Positions 5,615 through 5,726 of a DNA stretch of 5,726 nucleotides are shown here, in pieces. The notes under the pieces are model-generated. The model saw only the letters and a program-made list of their open reading frames with translations. It searched no databases and was not told the DNA's origin. Where the stretch lies: positions 1-5,726 of the forward strand of contig JAODLU010000341.1 in assembly GCA_025464125.1 (NCBI GenBank), written 5' to 3'. How positions within the stretch are numbered: position 1 is the first letter of the stretch; each line of letters begins with the position of its first letter. The stretch comes from Microbacteriaceae bacterium (GTDB lineage: Bacteria > Actinomycetota > Actinomycetes > Actinomycetales > Microbacteriaceae). The position numbers and the translations under genes are program-made.

Positions 5615-5688
5615 GGCTGAGTAGCTCAGTTGGAGAGAGCGCACGACTCATAATCGTGAGGTCGCGGGTTCGAATCCCGCCTCAGCTA
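5615..5688 (+). tRNA. Elongator tRNA-Met (anticodon CAT)
   Basis: The 74-base cloverleaf has acceptor GGCTGAG/CTCAGCT (5615-5621, 5681-5687, with a G-T first pair), D stem GCTC/GAGC, anticodon stem CACGA/TCGTG around CTCATAA (CAT at 5649-5651), variable loop AGGTC, T stem GCGGG/CCCGC, T loop TTCGAAT and discriminator A5688. The anticodon stem lacks the three G-C pairs of initiator tRNA, and the acceptor starts with a G-T pair, not the C-A mismatch, so this is not the initiator. The anticodon arm matches actinobacterial elongator tRNA-Met as I recall it; tRNA-Ile2 with a modified CAT is less likely. CCA is not encoded (CAA follows). The D loop reads AGTTGGAGA, with AG where TT is more usual. 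Confidence 0.94.
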
Positions 5689-5726
5689 CAAGTAAAGCCC
5701 CCGGTAATCGTTGAGAAATACCGCAC
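5689..5726 (+). other. Downstream flank of tRNA-Met, cut by window end
   Basis: No gene is visible in these 38 bases. CGGTA (5702-5706) and TACCG (5719-5723) could pair around a 12-base loop, but the window ends at once after them, so whether this is a terminator stem cannot be judged. Confidence 0.3.

Noticed and set aside
5615..5688. Initiator tRNA-Met or tRNA-Ile2 (CAT)
   Set aside because: The anticodon stem CACGA/TCGTG lacks the three G-C pairs of the initiator, the acceptor has a G-T first pair, and the anticodon arm fits actinobacterial elongator tRNA-Met.

Overview
The window is high-GC DNA with strong G/C bias at third codon positions, ATG/GTG starts, GGAGG-type ribosome binding sites and tRNA genes without an encoded CCA end. 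This fits an actinomycete. The actinobacterial GH13 enzymes and an M23 peptidase with a long N-terminal tail before an 'ATSLPANA'-like membrane segment point to Microbacteriaceae, but that placement is an inference from recognition, not a search.

Layout. (1) Bases 1-1766, plus strand: two tandem M23 (LytM-type) cell-wall endopeptidase genes. The first is present only as its last 115 codons; the second is complete (582-1766, 394 aa). Hand alignment gives about 79% identity over the shared catalytic domain, so they are paralogs from a local duplication. The 233 bases between them are unusually structured. They hold two overlapping, mutually exclusive small hairpins just after the first stop codon, a bipartite stem-loop of 15 base pairs (446-485), a strong ribosome binding site, and a 21-codon open frame (513-578). 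That small frame is in the same frame as the peptidase gene and stops three bases before its GTG start. (2) Bases 1788-3461, minus strand: a complete GH13 alpha-glucosidase (557 aa) converging on the peptidase gene. (3) Bases 3559-5439, plus strand: a second complete GH13 enzyme (626 aa, neopullulanase/cyclomaltodextrinase-like with an N-terminal beta-sandwich domain), divergent from the glucosidase across a 97-base gap. (4) Bases 5440-5726: a probable promoter, then tRNA-Thr(GGT) and elongator tRNA-Met(CAT) in tandem, with small hairpins before and between them.

How they work together. The two GH13 enzymes lack signal peptides and carry complete catalytic residues, so they probably act in the cytoplasm on imported maltodextrins. 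The GH13_neopullulanase-like enzyme would shorten or debranch the chains and the alpha-glucosidase would release glucose. Their divergent arrangement suggests shared control. The M23 proteins act outside the membrane on peptidoglycan cross-bridges and have no evident link to sugar use. The tRNA pair is a separate transcription unit.

No mobile element, CRISPR array or defence system is visible. The part most worth a second look is the leader of the second M23 gene (structured RNA plus in-frame mini-ORF), which could be a cis-regulatory element controlling a cell-wall hydrolase.
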